Shown here in pieces: positions 22,301-35,129 of a stretch of 64,000 bases of DNA. The notes beneath the pieces were generated by a model. The model worked only from the letters and a program-made list of their open reading frames with translations. It was not told the origin of the DNA and did not search any database. Origin of the DNA: Brachionus plicatilis (taxonomy: Eukaryota; Rotifera; Eurotatoria; Ploima; Brachionidae). The DNA is taken from the NCBI GenBank assembly GCA_010279815.1, contig QEOQ01000508.1, positions 3,621,222 through 3,685,221 of the forward strand, in the 5' to 3' direction. Positions within the stretch are counted from its first letter, which is position 1, and each line of letters begins with the position of its first letter. The translations under genes were made by a program, and so were the position numbers.

Positions 22301-25100
22301 AATGGTTTTTTTATTTTAAATTAAAATTTGAATATTAATTACGTTTTTATATCTTTACTCGCCGCACTTTTTTTCTAAATCAAAATAGATCACAAAAAAT
22401 TTTATTCAAATTTTATTTCCATAGAATTTCAATTTACTAAAAGAGAAATAAAAATTTTAATACAAGTTAGTATTTGGAGTCTAAACGTAAAATTTAAGAT
22501 TTAGTTTAATAAATCAAAAATTTAGACTAATAAATCGCCATCTACTCGATAATTAATAAGTTGGTCAATGACTCTCAAGGCACACGTAGCGACGAATTAA
22601 TTGATGTTGAACGCTTGAGTTATTTGGTTGGCCAGCCACGGTCAAAATCAGAATTTAAAATAAATACAATAAAATTATTAAACTAATATTTAAATGTAAT
22701 GTAAGAAATTTTTTTAATAATATAAATATTCAAGCTGATTGATAAACGCAGTTTATTTGGGTATATTTAAACATCTATTTATTCAGAAATTAACAAAAGA
22801 AAAAAAAAAAAAAGAAAATGAAATTAACTTTTCCTATCTAAATTTTTTATTATTTATTTTTTTTTTCTAACTTGATTTTTTTTCTTTCATCACCCAAGTG
22901 GTGTTTTTTTGAAATAAATAATTAATTAATTAATTAAACATATATGCTGGGACAAAATTAGGCTCACTTCCGTCATAAAGTGTTTTTTACTTTGAATTGT
23001 TAAATAAACTAGGTCTATAATTAAAATTTAGATTTAATTTACATTTGCTTTAAAGAATGTTTGACTATAGAATAGCAAATGCATGAATTTTTAAAATTTT
23101 AATTATTTGCTTTTCGGTCAATATTAACCGTCAGCAAAAACTAGATTTTCAGGAGACCTAGATTCGCTTTTTTACTCCAAGATTTTCATCAAAAATAAAC
23201 TGTTTACCAAAATTTGATTCGAATGTCCAAATATTTAGTTTTGATAAGACTTGAGTCAATGTGTCAAATCAAATTACAAAAATAATAAATTTTGGTCTGT
23301 AAGTGTGTTTTTTATTTCAACTAAATAACCAAAATTCCGAAATAAATCTAAGTTTTAATAGGAATTTTAAAGTCTGTTTTATCTAGGACGTTTTTCATAA
23401 GATCAAGATAAGAAGTAATCTTTTTTCAATAAACCTTAATGGATGTAAATTTTGTCAAATAATTAATTTAAATTTATTTAAAAAATATTTTTTGTATAAA
23501 AATCAAATTTTTTCAAGGAAATTGAATTTTTAATTCGAAATCTAATTCACATTTTACTGATTTTATCATTTGTGCACATTTTAGCTGCATATTAGATGAA
23601 AATTTTATACAACTTTGTAGTTGATCAACTTAATAGATGAGTTGTACAAATTAATACAAAAGTCTGCTGTACCTAATTGTTATTTTTTTAATTTATAAAC
23701 ACATTAATTCTTTCAATAATTTTTAGTAAAAATTTTGAATCATCTGCTTAGTTTGAATCTAAATAAAATCCCTTTACTTTTTAGTTTAACAACTTGGAAT
23801 TGCAAATGAACAAAAGGAAATTAAAGAAACAATTTAAAATTTACGGATTTTATTAATTTAAAACATAAACATTTTTTTAATGAATTTATTTTATTTAATT
23901 AAAAAAATTGAAGTTTCCTTCAAATGAGAATTTTCAATTTAGTATTTTTTGTAGTTTATAAAATTGATAAAAGTAATTTTACACAAATTTTTAGTGTTTT
24001 AGCAAAATGTGCCAAAATTTTGCAGAAAAATTTCAATTTTAAATTTTTTGTTGCACAATGTTGGGGGTTTTGAATTTTTTGTTTAACTGCTCAACCATTT
24101 TTCATCATTAAGTATGTTTAATTAATGCGTTTCTAGCAAATTTTTTCTATTTTTGCGATTGTTGTGTTTAATTTAAAAAATTTAAGTACTTGGAATTTTT
24201 CACAACACAAACACTTTTGCATCAATTTGCATTTAATTATAAAAATCAAAATTGTATTTAATTTGTAATCAAATGGTAAAAAAATTCAAAAAATTTTTAC
24301 GATTAAAGTAGAAAAATACCATTTGTAGTCTTAAAATTTTATTACTCTTCTAAAGATTAAATGATTAAATTGTAGGTCAATTTATTCTGAAAATTTGTGG
24401 CCACATTAATTCTGTCAATGATTGCTAGTACATTTTCAGTCACCTAAAAATAAAGTACTTAATTTTTCGATCAACAAACTCAAAGTTTGTTCAAAAAAAA
24501 CATTATAATTTGACATTATGATTTTTCCGTATTTCCCTTGGTCTTTTGACTAGAAAAAAAAAGAGAAAAGTGATTGAGAAAAAAAATTTCAAAAAATAAA
24601 CTTAATCCGTCTTTTGTACACTGGATCAATTGTAAATCAATCAATTGATCGCAAGCAAATATTTTTCTATTTGAATTTGGATTATCTTTCTCAATCTAAG
24701 CCAACTTTTCCAAATTCGAATCTAGAGCATTTACTAATCCTTTTGTTCACCTAATACGCACTCATTTTTAATTAATTTTGAGAAATTTAATTGCAATTAA
24801 AAGCGACCAAAAACTCGTTAGTTCATATCATCATCGTTAGCTTTTCGCTTCAGTTTTGTGCGCCGAAACCCAGTCAACTATTGCTTCAGGTTGTTTTTTT
24901 TTCTCTCTCTTTTTGTTCTCTTTTTGTTATTTATGGTTTGCAATAAAAATTTAACAAATAAATATTTGCTATTCATTCTGGCTTTTTTTTCTAAATTGTT
25001 GCAAAAAATTTTAGAATTATTCCAATAATTGCTTAAAGTAAACAAAAATAAATAATTAAATCAATCAAAGTTTTTTTCTTGTTTCATTCCAAAAAGTAGT
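19360..25100. other. 5.7 kb gene desert upstream of the smoothelin-like gene
   Basis: No open frame of coding character, RNA gene or clear inverted element was found, apart from an isolated AACCCAGTCAACTA end near 24867. The right part (24880-25100) is pyrimidine-rich and probably contains the promoter or 5' leader of the next gene, judging only by position. Confidence 0.45.
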
Positions 25101-25107
25101 CAGCAGA

Positions 25108-28100
25108 ATGAAATGCGAAACGAACAAGTCAGTCTCGGCGCTCAGAGCCACCTCTCTCAAAATTCACCTGGACCCCACTGGCGCTCAAGCTGCTCAAAAA
25201 AATCCACCTTGCAGTTTGACCAACGAAGAAACGCTTAGTTTGGCGGGCGTTGTTGCCAAGACCAGAGCCCTGTTCGAGTCCAATCTGAACTCGCACAACT
25301 TTTCTACTCCCCAAACAACCAAGAATAAAAAAGCCTTCAAGCCATTCAGCTCGATACAAGTGGCCAGAGAGAAAAGCTCCATTTCAATACCAGTCCAGAG
25401 TGAACTGGACAAAGAAAACTCAATTCAGAGTGTCGACCAAACACCGACCAAATCCATATTGCGCGACAACTACTCACGGCAAGCTAAAACAGAGGCCACC
25501 ACTTTAAAAAAGTCATTTTCAGCTAACCGGATATCAAGTTGTTTGGGCGAGGAGGCGAGGACTCGCGGCCGTCTCAACTCGGCCAATGTGTTCATCAACA
25601 AGTCCGAAGAGATCAGCAAAGAGCTAAACATTCCAATGAGTGTCAAACAGGCCAAGGCATGCTTTGAAAGTCTGGTGCACACTTCGCCAAATTTTGCCAC
25701 GCCAAAATCTTCGAATGGCTCGTTCAGAGTGCGGCGCGCTAATTTGGCCCATGAAAAAAATATTCCACTTTCTGCGCCAACTGGTTCCAATTGCAAAATT
25801 GACACTAACAAGAGCAAATTTGTGATGCCGGACATACTGAATTCGCTCACTTCATCCTCAAGCTCAACTGGGTCCGAGTCTTCTGTATTCAACAATTCAT
25901 CCAGCTCATCTTGTGAAAATACTCCTAGACTAGCCGAAAGCAAAAAATCGGTGTACAAAACAACCAAAGTGGCCGAGAGAATAAAGAAGCTGGAGGAAAG
26001 CAAGTGTTTGGATGCAGGCGAGCCAAATAGCAGGCCAATTTTGCTGCCATCACTAAGCGTTTCTTCTCAATGGACATGTCAGAACAGTGGCCACTCGAGC
26101 TCGTCCAAGTTTGTTCAGTTGTACAAAAAGCAAATGGAAGTTAGCTGTACCAGCTACAGAAAACTGGAGGACATTATAAACGAGGCTGATCAAGGTGTAG
26201 CACAATCGGTGCCAATTGAAGAGGAAAAACAAGAAAAAAAACTCAAATCAATATTGAGAAAAGCGCCCAAGAGCGAACCATTGATGATGTCCGAGATCAA
26301 AATTGAGACCAAATCGAGTGTTCGATCTCCTTCTTGCTCTTCCTCTTCGCCCTCATGTTCTCCCTCTTCTTCTTTTTCCTCTCTCACCGCAAAGCCAGCT
26401 GAACAAAAAATAGAACTCAGCCAACAAAGCATAGACAACACGTCTTGTGTTCTGCCATCAAAAATGCGTCAAAGAACTCAAAGTTTGGACATGGTAAATA
26501 GTCAAGAGTGCAGTCTAAGTTTGAATGTGTCAAAAATGAACAGTAGTTTTACCAGTGGTTTGATCAAAACTCCGAGCAAAAGCGTTGGCTCATACATTAA
26601 AAATGTATCTTATTCATCGGGAAATACGAATAGTGGACTTGTAAAAAGGTAAAAGTTAACTCATTTTTTAAGCTTTTGTCAAGTTTAGTACAAAAGAACA
26701 GGAACAAGGTTTTGTGAAATTCACTACAAAATTATTTTTATTATTATTTAATAGTTTAAAGCCCCATAGGCAAAAGAGGTATGTTTAGTAAAAATTGTTA
26801 AAATAATTAAAAATTACAAACTGTTTTACAATTTAATTTTAATTGAAACATTTAAGTAAAGTGGTGATTTGATATCAGTATTTTACGAAAAATTACATAA
26901 ATTTTCGGCAATTTGAAGTTTATGATCATTTTTTTATGCTCAAAATGATCAAATCAAACTAAAACTGTTAAATAAGCTGCTATTTCTTAATAGAAATAAT
27001 GCAGAGATACATTTTTGGATTTAACATACTATGTTAAATAAAAGAATAAACTCTGTAATATCAAAATGCACTATGCAGAGTGCACACCATCGATATTATG
27101 CTATTTTAAGTGGACAATTTTTTGCAGACTTTTGCAGATTTTACCATTAGATTTAACAAAGTATATTAAAACCAAAAATTTACCTCTAAAAAAAATTTTT
27201 TTTTTTAATTTACAAATAATTTTCTAACCAATCTTAAATTTTCAATTTTAGGAAAAAAGACATTTTTTCAAAAATTTTGAATTTTGAATTGGCTGTTTTG
27301 AATTTTTACCAAATTTTACCAAAATTATCTCAAAATCCTGAAAATTTACGTAATTTTTCGTAAAATACCTCTTTTCCACTTTTCGGATTTTACGTTAATT
27401 TACGTAAAATGTGGTAAAATTTGGTAAAATTTGGTTAATTAAGGGTATTTTACGTCATTTTTCGTAAATACTGTTATCAAATCACCACTCTAAAAAAATC
27501 TATCTTCAAAAGGTCATTTAACATATTATAAAAATAAAAATAGTTTAAGTTCGATTCCATATTTAGTTTTATTTGTGAGACGAAGTGTTGGTACTGTAGT
27601 CATTTACATTAATACAAATTTTTTTACCAACATTGTTGAGTTGCTTACACAACGAAGTATTTTTCTTGTCATAACTATTGTAGTTTTCGATAAGAAACAT
27701 CAATAAATTCCAATATATTGAACTATTTTTCAGCTGCTTCAAGAAAATTATTTTGTGCTTCATATAAAGTTGTTTTACCATCTCTAAACGCAAGGATTCC
27801 AATAATGGTCTAAATCTTGCAAATTTTCATGATTAAAAAATTCTGCCTTATGTCAGATTCATTTAATTTCTTCTCACCAATAAAGATCAAGATGATATCA
27901 AGATAAAATGATAAAAAGAACAGAAATTTCGGCCTTTTTCTTTTTTATTATTATTTATTTGTTTTATCTGTGCCGAGCTAAAGCTCCTTCAGTTTAAAAA
28001 AAATAAATTAAAAATAAAAATCAAGAAAAAATAAAAAAATCTTTATTTTTTTTTATCTTAATACCGTATTCCCTTGTTCGAAAATGCAGCGCCACAACCT

Positions 28101-31100
28101 AGAACACATCATTGGCGCAGGCGCTATACTAAATCTCGCCCATGTTAAATTCAACTTAACTTGTGTTGCATGCGCCAAAACCGTATTTCGGGTTGTGGCG
28201 ATGCACTATATCCAGGGTCTTGAGAATGGTGCTGCATTATTTGAATGATTTAAAAAGAAAATATAAAAAAAATTCAAGACAATATTTTTTAATTTTAAAT
28301 TCTTTTTTATTTTTAAACTTTAATGCCGCACCAAATACTTAATTAAAAAAAATTCTTTTTTTTTTTAAATATTATCCCTTTGCTAAACTTAAATAATGCA
28401 GCACCATTCTCAAGACCCTGGATATAGTGCATCGCCACAACCCGAAATGTTGGCTGACCGGTGGATGACCACTCAAGTCAGCTGGTTTCGTTGTGTAAGC
28501 AACTCAACAATGTTGGTAAAAAAATTTTTTACTAACTATCTTTTTGACATCGTGTAAACACATTGGCTAAATTTAGACATATTTAAAGAAAAAAATGGCA
28601 GAAATCTTAAATATTTTGATAAACAATTAATTAATTATTGTGTCAAAATATGTTTCATATTTGTTTTCAAGTTAAAATTTATCGTTAATTAATTGACCGA
28701 GGGAATTTTTTTTTCCTTATAGTTAGCTAAATTTTTCACCATGTTAAACGATTGGGTCCATTGAAGAAAAAAAACGCTGTTTTTTTAAGTACCGTATTCC
28801 CTTGTTCCTTTACCGCTAATCTCTTTAATATCTCTTTTTCTTTAAAAATTGAGTTATTCTATACAATTCAGTTTATTAATAATTATAAAGAGATTAATTG
28901 TGGAGAATTACTTTCATTAAGTAAAACTTTTTTAAAGAGTAAAAATCTATTAAAAAGTCTTCTGTTTTGTTACAAAACAAAATTTTATTAGAGAGAATTT
29001 CATACCCGTTTGTTGATTAAATATTTAATTTCTGTCTTTTTTTAATTTTTTATTTAGTTTTTGTCTAATTTATTTATTTATATTTAATTGAGAAAAATAC
29101 AGATAAAATATTTACAATTTGTTTATTTTTTTTAATATCAGTCTTTTTTTACTAAATAATTTCGAAAAAAATAATCAAAGTTATTTAATAAAATTTATTG
29201 AGTCACTATAGAGATGAATTATTATCACATTAGTTTTGTAAATTGTAATTAAAATGAACAAAAATATTTTGAAAGATTAAATAAAAATCTTAAAAAAAAT
29301 TTAATGCTCATATTGGACACTTTTTTTTGAAAAAAATCTAAATTATTTACAAGTGCAGGTAAACAAAAGCCATATTATTCGTAATTATTTTTCTAAATCG
29401 TATTAAAATTATAAATTAAACATAATTACTAAAAACAAAAAATCTAAAAATCAACTGATAGATTTCCAAAATATAAATGACGTAAGAGTTTAGGCTACCA
29501 GAGTAGGCTAAACTCAATATTAGAGCAATATTTAGATAATTTAGAATATAATGGTATGACTGTTGATGAAAAATCTGAGTTTTTTTCTAATTTATTACAT
29601 CGTTTGTTTATAACGATTCGGTCCATATTCAGTGGTATTGGTAAAACTCAATCTTTTAAAAAAGTTAAATCAAATTCCAGAAAAGTATTTGGATTCGGTT
29701 ATTTGTTGTAAACCAAAACCAGCGAGAAAGAAAAAAGCCTTTGATTTTTTATTTAATTAATTTAGTAAAATTTGAAAAATTGCATTTTTTTAATGAATTA
29801 TTACATATCATTAAAAATAAAAAGGTTTTAATCGTAAAATTAAATGTAGAGACATATTTTGGATTTAAGCAAACCATTTCTAACAACTACCAAATTTTAT
29901 GCATAATTTTACAATTGAGTAATTATTGCAGAGTTTTGCAGATACACATTTTACAAAGCCGTCATCAGAGAAATAAATTATTGACCAAATGATTGCGAAT
30001 ATGTTTTTTTTAATAATTGATCTTAAATAAAACAATTCAAATGTTTTTTCTTCAATAATTGTTTAAGGCATTATTTCAATTAAATTTCCACAATTCTTTA
30101 AATCATAAATTATATTTCATGACAAATTTAAATCTGAATAAATTTTCAGATAAGTTATGATTTAACGGTAAACTGAAGTTTCAGATCAAATTATAAGATC
30201 AAAACGATCATTAAAAAATTTAAAACTTAATTAATCAAATGATTTAGATAATTTTTAAGAAATAAATACTAAACATCACTACTAAACATATACATGCTAT
30301 GTCTAATAATACTTCATTATTATTATTATTATTATTTATTTATTTCAGCCACATATGCAAATTAGAAAAAAAAATATATATAACATGTCTAATTGAAAAA
30401 AGTATTATTGACTTTTAGTAAAATATTTACATAATTGTACAAATAGAAGTAATCTTCATTAATGAACATGATTGCCGATTGAATTGAACGAAAATTACTG
30501 AGTCGATTAAACCTTTGTTGTCAGACTGAAAGATGCTATCAATTAACTCTAGTGAGAACTTTATCAAATCAACATCAAAATGATTGATCTCTATTTTATT
30601 TAACAAAAACAATCAATAATTTAAATAATTCAGGTCAAGTTAATTCAAAAAATTCAAATTAATAACTTTTATATCCATTCATTCAAACTGAAATACAGTA
30701 AAAGCCGGTTATAGTAAATTCCTATTTGCACAATAAAAAATTTATTATAAGCGGAAATTTATTATAAAAAAATGACTCTATTTTTTATTTTTATTATCCA
30801 TACACTTGGTCGGTCTTTTATGCAATTTTTCTGTCAGGTAAACATCTATATATCTATATTTTGCTTTTAGAACAGCATTTGATATAGGTATCATTCTTGA
30901 AGAAGCATTTACAAACCAGTTGTATAAAGCTTCCTCAATTAATGGTGCTTTCCTGACTCTTTAATTTCAATGTTTTCATTAATGTCTTTTGCATGGAGAT
31001 CACGATATTTTTTTTCCATTTTTTCTATTACACAAATTGTTTAAGGATGAATAGAAAAACTCTCTGCGAATGTTTTGCTTTCATACCCATTTGTTAATGA

Positions 31101-32282
31101 ATTGAGAATATCAGTTTTTTTTTATAAACTTAAAGCTGTTCGCTTATTATTATTTTTAATATTTCTCGCTTTTCCTCTAATACAAGTCGACATTTTATTT
31201 CAAAAAAAAAAATTTACTATAAAAATCAAATTTTCCTTTGAAAAGTCTCATTTGTTTTTTCTAAATAGTTTACTATAAGCAAAAATTTACTATAAAAGAA
31301 TTTATAATAAACAACAAAATTAACATTAGGAGAATAGAAAAAGATTTTGTCTTTTTAAGATTTCTTTATTATAACCGAAAATTGCCTATAAACGAGTTTA
31401 CTATAGACGGCTTTTACTGTAATTTTAAATTTCCAACTAAAATAAATTTAAACCTAAAAACAGTAAATTTTTTTGTCTTTAAAAGAAAGTTTTCATTAAA
31501 TTCAAATAAAATATTCAAACCTATTAAAGTTCAATAAAAAGGGAAATTTTAAAATTTAAAAAAATAAAATAAACTTGATATGACATGTCAAGTAATTGCT
31601 TTGAAAAAAAAAATATTTTTTCTCTATTATTAAAGAAATATTACATATCTTGATCTTTTGATCTTGATCTCAAACTTGAATTTGCCGATTTAAAAATTCT
31701 TTTGAAGATCGTCTCTAAAATTCTATACTGAAAAGTATATTAGATTTGTTTTACTAAAAAGTTGTTTATCAAAATTTAGAGAATCGAAGTCAAAAAAATC
31801 AATTCTTTAGAATAGTTTATTTTTTGTACTTAAATCAATTGTTAACTCATTATTTTTTATTTGTACCAAAGAGTTACTCGTAGTGCTACGAATGCAAGAG
31901 AGGCTTTGATTCGATGGTGCCGAAAAATGACTGAAGAATATGATAATATATCAATTAGCAATTTTTCTTCATCATGGTCTGATGGTTTAGCATTTTGTGC
32001 TCTAATACATCATTTTATGCCAAACGAATTTGATTTTGCCACTTTGAAATCAAATAATCGCAGATTTAATTTTGATCTAGCATTCAAAACAGCAGAGTGA
32101 GAAAACAATTTTATTATATTTAAATCTAGAATTAAAATATTTTTTAATATTTAAGGAGCAAAGCGGGTATTGTACCTTTGTTGGATGTTGATGATATGAT
32201 TGAAATGGGAGACTCACCTGATTGGAAATGTGTGTTTACTTATGTGCACAGTATTTATCAAAGATTTAAGGATGCTTTTTGA
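25108..32282 (+). CDS. SMTN: Smoothelin-like protein with C-terminal calponin-homology domain
   Basis: Smoothelins are actin-associated cytoskeletal proteins. Exon 25108-26648 encodes about 513 residues rich in Ser, Thr and Lys and probably disordered, with short helical patches (VVAKTRALFES, VKQAKACFES, VAERIKKLEES). A 5.2 kb intron (26649-31871) follows. Exons 31872-32096 and 32156-32282 then encode a type-2 CH domain: IRWCRKMTEEYDNISISNFS, WSDGLAFCALIHHFMP, NRRFNFDLAFKTAE, PDWKCVFTYVHSIYQRF, stop. The junctions fit exactly in phase (AG|A and GA|G), total 630 residues. Joining the first exon to the CH exons is an inference from phase and strand, since the intron is long and full of transposons. 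FSSSW and the PDWKCV-TY end resemble smoothelin more than cytospin. Exon 1 is clearly more GC-rich than its surroundings. Confidence 0.68.
26738..26790 (-). repeat. LINE 3' tail, type 'CCCCATAGGCTTTAAA'-like, copy 1
   Basis: Read on the minus strand this is TTTTGCCTATGGGGCTTTAA followed by a TTA/AAT-rich tail. A near-identical tail stands at 56957-57010. Short 3' ends followed by simple repeats are typical of 5'-truncated LINE insertions. Confidence 0.5.
26860..27489. mobile_element. MITE family C (AGTGGTGATTTGATA ends) with TACGTAA repeats
   Basis: About 630 bp with inverted ends: AGTGGTGATTTGATATCAGT on the left, and on the right a block ending TATCAAATCACCACT. The inner ends carry ATTTTACG / CGTAAAT motifs, and the right half holds many TTTACGTAAA-type palindromes and tandem GGTAAAATTT. 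Related TTTACGTAA-rich ends appear near 51900-52060 and 57245-57280. It lies in the long intron of the smoothelin-like gene and is non-coding. Confidence 0.78.
27616..28527. mobile_element. Nested inverted-repeat element(s) with 41-bp outer arms
   Basis: 27616-27656 and 28487-28527 are 41-bp inverted repeats containing ACCAACATTGTTGAGTTGCT. Inside them sit a LINE tail (27945-27995) and a second element whose 58-bp arms (28185-28242 and 28391-28448) form a perfect hairpin stem. The nesting suggests successive insertions into one another within the smoothelin-like gene intron. Confidence 0.75.
27945..27995 (-). repeat. LINE 3' tail, type CTGAAGGAGCTTTAGCTCGG
   Basis: Minus-strand reading gives CTGAAGGAGCTTTAGCTCGG, then CACAGATAAAACAAATAAAT and a TAA-rich run. 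It matches the tail at 5999-6055 on the other strand. Confidence 0.7.
28062..28807. mobile_element. MITE family B member (TACCGTATTCCCTTGTTC) with 58-bp perfect hairpin
   Basis: TACCGTATTCCCTTGTTC stands at 28062-28079 and again in the same orientation at 28790-28807. Between the two is a perfect 58-bp inverted repeat (28185-28242 / 28391-28448) containing GGGTTGTGGCGATGCACTAT. The terminal motif resembles those of the elements at 56082 (CGTATACCCTTG) and 60133 (ACCGTAAACCTTTG). Because the two ends are direct rather than inverted, this may be two partial copies. Confidence 0.6.
28820..29480. other. AT-rich intron sequence, nothing recognised
   Basis: Part of the long smoothelin-like intron. 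Frames at 28752-28991 and 29741-29992 are low-complexity and without motifs. Confidence 0.4.
29487..29711 (+). other. Open stretch of about 75 codons, retroelement-like fragment
   Basis: The frame reads LGYQSRLNSILEQYLDNLEY and then NGMTVDEKSEFFSNLLHRLF, ending in a stop at 29711. Codon composition is protein-like and unlike the surrounding noise. It has no ATG near its start and sits in an intron, so it may be a piece of a transposon protein. I do not recognise the family. Confidence 0.3.
30319..30349. repeat. ATT microsatellite
   Basis: A run of ATT trinucleotides followed by TTTA tetranucleotides. Such runs mark LINE tails elsewhere in this window. Confidence 0.7.
30696..31419 (-). mobile_element. 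Pogo-like DNA transposon with decayed transposase, TA target duplication
   Basis: 724 bp with terminal inverted repeats CAGTAAAAGCCGGTTATAG and its near-complement CTATAGACGGCTTTTACTG. TA stands at both flanks (30694-30695 and 31420-31421), as expected for the Tc1/mariner/pogo superfamily. On the minus strand at about 31195-30850, pieces in shifting frames read KRTALSL, KKLEILNSLTNGYESKTFAE, SFSIHPKTIC, then ESGKHPLIEEALYNWFVNAS. This is the CENP-B/pogo-type N-terminal helix-turn-helix region. Stops and frameshifts break it, and the DDE catalytic core is deleted. It lies in the smoothelin-like gene intron. Confidence 0.85.
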
Positions 32283-32289
32283 AATTTTG

Positions 32290-34190
32290 AAATTTAATTT
32301 TTTTTGTTGCCGAAACTATTTTAATTTTTACTTTATTAAATTTAATTCAGGTATCGAAATAGCATCGGAATTAATTAAAAAGTCAACCTAAATATAAGTC
32401 TAAGGTAATTATGCTTATGAATTCGTGATGTCACATTTTCGAACGGAACTCATGTTTTCTGATTAAAATTATTTTTTTTGTAAAAGATATTCTTTTTTAA
32501 ACCATTCTAATAATTGTAAAAAACCTTTTAGCAATTTTACATTAAAAAAATGTAAAAAAAAAAAACAATTTTTTACCTTATCTTAAATGAATTTTTTTTT
32601 CAATATTAATTTAGACAGAAGAGGGTGTTTTTTATTGTTAAGATTTTAGAAAAATTGATAGATTCCTAATTAGAAAAAATTCAATTCCATTTTTTTAATT
32701 TATAAATTTAAAAAATATATTTAATCATATTATTTTTACACTTTTTTTTTACAATGTTTGAATTTTTTCCCCTAAAAATCAACCAATTGTGAGATTAAAT
32801 TTCGAAGAAAAATTCCACTTAAAACTTTTTTTATTCATACAGTATTTATGCAAGATGAATTTGTTTGATCCTTTATATTCAATTAATAAACTAACTAATA
32901 AACATTTTTATTTTACATCTAAAATTTTTTCAATGATTAATAAATATTTTAAACTTGTTTATTCTACAGAATTCCGATCATGGGTACATGTAAGGATCAC
33001 GTTGCCTGTTGTAATATTCTGAATTTTATAAAATCTTGCCTGAAAATAGTCAAAAAGGCATTAAAAAATTTTTTGAATGATTCTTAAAATATTTCTATTC
33101 TGATCAGAACAAAAGACTGATAGATGATAAATAGTGAAGAGATTGAAGAAAATTAAGACAAAAATTTGCATAGCGACAGGCGACATCTCGACTAAAGCTA
33201 ATGGGCAAAAAAAAGAATATATATTTAATATCTGAAAAAAAAAACAACAGCTTCAAATTGTTTTGGAACAAAGGATGCTGACGTAAGAGTCATATTTTTT
33301 TTTGTTCTGAAATTTTATCTATTGAATTAGATTAAATTATTTTTGTACAAATTTAAGATCTTATTTTAAAAAGGTTAAATTTTAATCATCAGCAATAATT
33401 TATTTTCTTTAAATAAAAAGAACTAATGAAATGATTTTTTAATTTCTAAAAAATCTTAAAGTTTTGTGATTTGTTAAAAATATATTACAAAATTGCAGCT
33501 TTTCAATAATTAACAAAAAATTATGGCTTAGGCAGCAAATACAATTATTAACTTAAAAAAATTAAAAATAATTCAAAATTTCAAATAAATATTTAAAGAT
33601 TCATAAAATAAAAAATTTTTAAATTTTTTAAAAGAAACATAAAAAATAAAGTTTTACTAAAAGCTACTTTTTTGTTTAATTAATACAATTTAGGAATTTT
33701 ATGTCTTTTTAAATTTCATTTTTCCATTTTTGGCTCAAAGAACTCTTAATATCTAAGATCAAAAAGTAAAGTCATTTCATTTAAAATAACTTTATTATAA
33801 AGAAATAAATTAATTCTCAAAATTTCATAAATTTTTGGCAGTTTTTGCTCAATCCAAAAACAGATGTCTACCGAACTATTTCTATAAATCTTAAAATTTA
33901 AATAAAATTGGCAATCTTTTTTGCATAAAAAATTTTAAATTGTTTCATATTTTATTAATCAACATAAAAAATGCTATGATACGATAAAAAATCTATGAAA
34001 TAAAATTTTTGCTTGATTATACCATTGTTAACTCTTCTCTTAATTATTCTATAATAAAAACTAGCAATTGTTGCTTATTTTTAGTTATGATTTAATTGAT
34101 ATTTTACTCAAAAGACAGACAAGTTATTGAAAAAACTAATTTCTTAAATCAATAACCCTTTTAAAATTCAGAAAATCTTAACTCTTTATT
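32290..34190. other. Intergenic AT-rich stretch after the smoothelin-like gene
   Basis: No gene, RNA or clear repeat recognised. A frame at 32789-33022 is Phe/Leu/Asn-rich and motif-free. Confidence 0.45.
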
Positions 34191-34193
34191 CAC

Positions 34194-34229
34194 AACTATA
34201 TTTAAAAAATACTTTTCAGTTTTTTAATG
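34194..34229. repeat. 36-bp direct repeat, left copy
   Basis: Starts AACTATATTTAAAAAATACT and matches 35130-35165 exactly over 36 bp. The pair brackets the dispersed repeat at 34256-35060. Confidence 0.85.
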
Positions 34230-34255
34230 GTTGTATTGGAGTTAAAATCTTCGCC

Positions 34256-35060
34256 ATGTTAAAAGATTTGTATACGAGGTTGGGAGGAGTTTCTGTGTTT
34301 TATAGTTGAATTATTTAAAATTAATCTATTGCTTAGTAGTAGTTAATTAATTAAAAAAGTGCGAGTTTAATTTGATCAATTTTTTGAAAATTTTTTATTA
34401 AAAAGCGCACAATATTAAGGGTAATATAAATTGAATTGATATTATAGTTTTTGAGTAAACTAAAAGAAACGCTCTTAGAACAACTCAATAATTTATTTTC
34501 ACCTCTAAAATAGTCATTTGCTTACCAAATTTATTCTAGATACTATTCATGAAAAATGCAAAAAACTTGCCTACTCCAAATGGTCCCCTTTAAAGTTCTC
34601 TTATCAAATAATTGTCCATATTCAATGAACCATTTATTTAGAGCTTAATTATTCCATTCTCTCGTGACCTCAAATTTATTCGCATCTTAACTTAATTAAC
34701 TTATTTTAATTTGTTTCTTAAAAAAAAGAAAAAAAAGGAAAAAGAAAAAAAAATTAAATAATCAAAGATTTATATCGGAACAACTTTGGAAGCAGATCTC
34801 TTAAAAAAGTCATTAGTGTGGTAAGCTTAACTAAAGAAAGAAATAGCAAACAAGAAAGTTGAAGAAATATTCTAATATTTTAAAATATTAGCAAGAAATC
34901 AATATTAAATTCTCAAGCACTTTAGAAAGCTTATTATTTAAACTGATAAATTAATAAAATTTAAGCAATTTAATAAAAAAAATTGGAATAAAAATTGTCT
35001 AAACTTTTTTAATAAGATCGGAAAAAATCCACTCTTCAAGCAGTATTTTTTTTTGGAATA
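34256..35060. repeat. Dispersed 0.8 kb repeat family D, copy 1
   Basis: This stretch is repeated in the same orientation at 61648-62437 with scattered substitutions and small indels. Landmarks are ATACGAGGTTGGGAGGAGTT at the start, AAAAAGCGCACAATATTAAG, CTCGTGACCTCAAATTTATT and TTTATATCGGAACAACTTTG. There is no coding frame. It has no terminal inverted repeats that I can see. It could be part of a larger transposon or a non-coding retroelement. Confidence 0.85.
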
Positions 35061-35129
35061 AAAATAAATAATTAGCAAACAAAAATTCTAGATTAATTTC
35101 AACTTTGGTCCGAATATAGAAGGGTTCTC

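Noticed and set aside
25129..26441. Minus-strand and other-frame open reading frames over the large smoothelin-like exon
   Set aside because: They are shadows of the 514-residue frame; they arise because the exon is GC-richer and has few stops in other frames.
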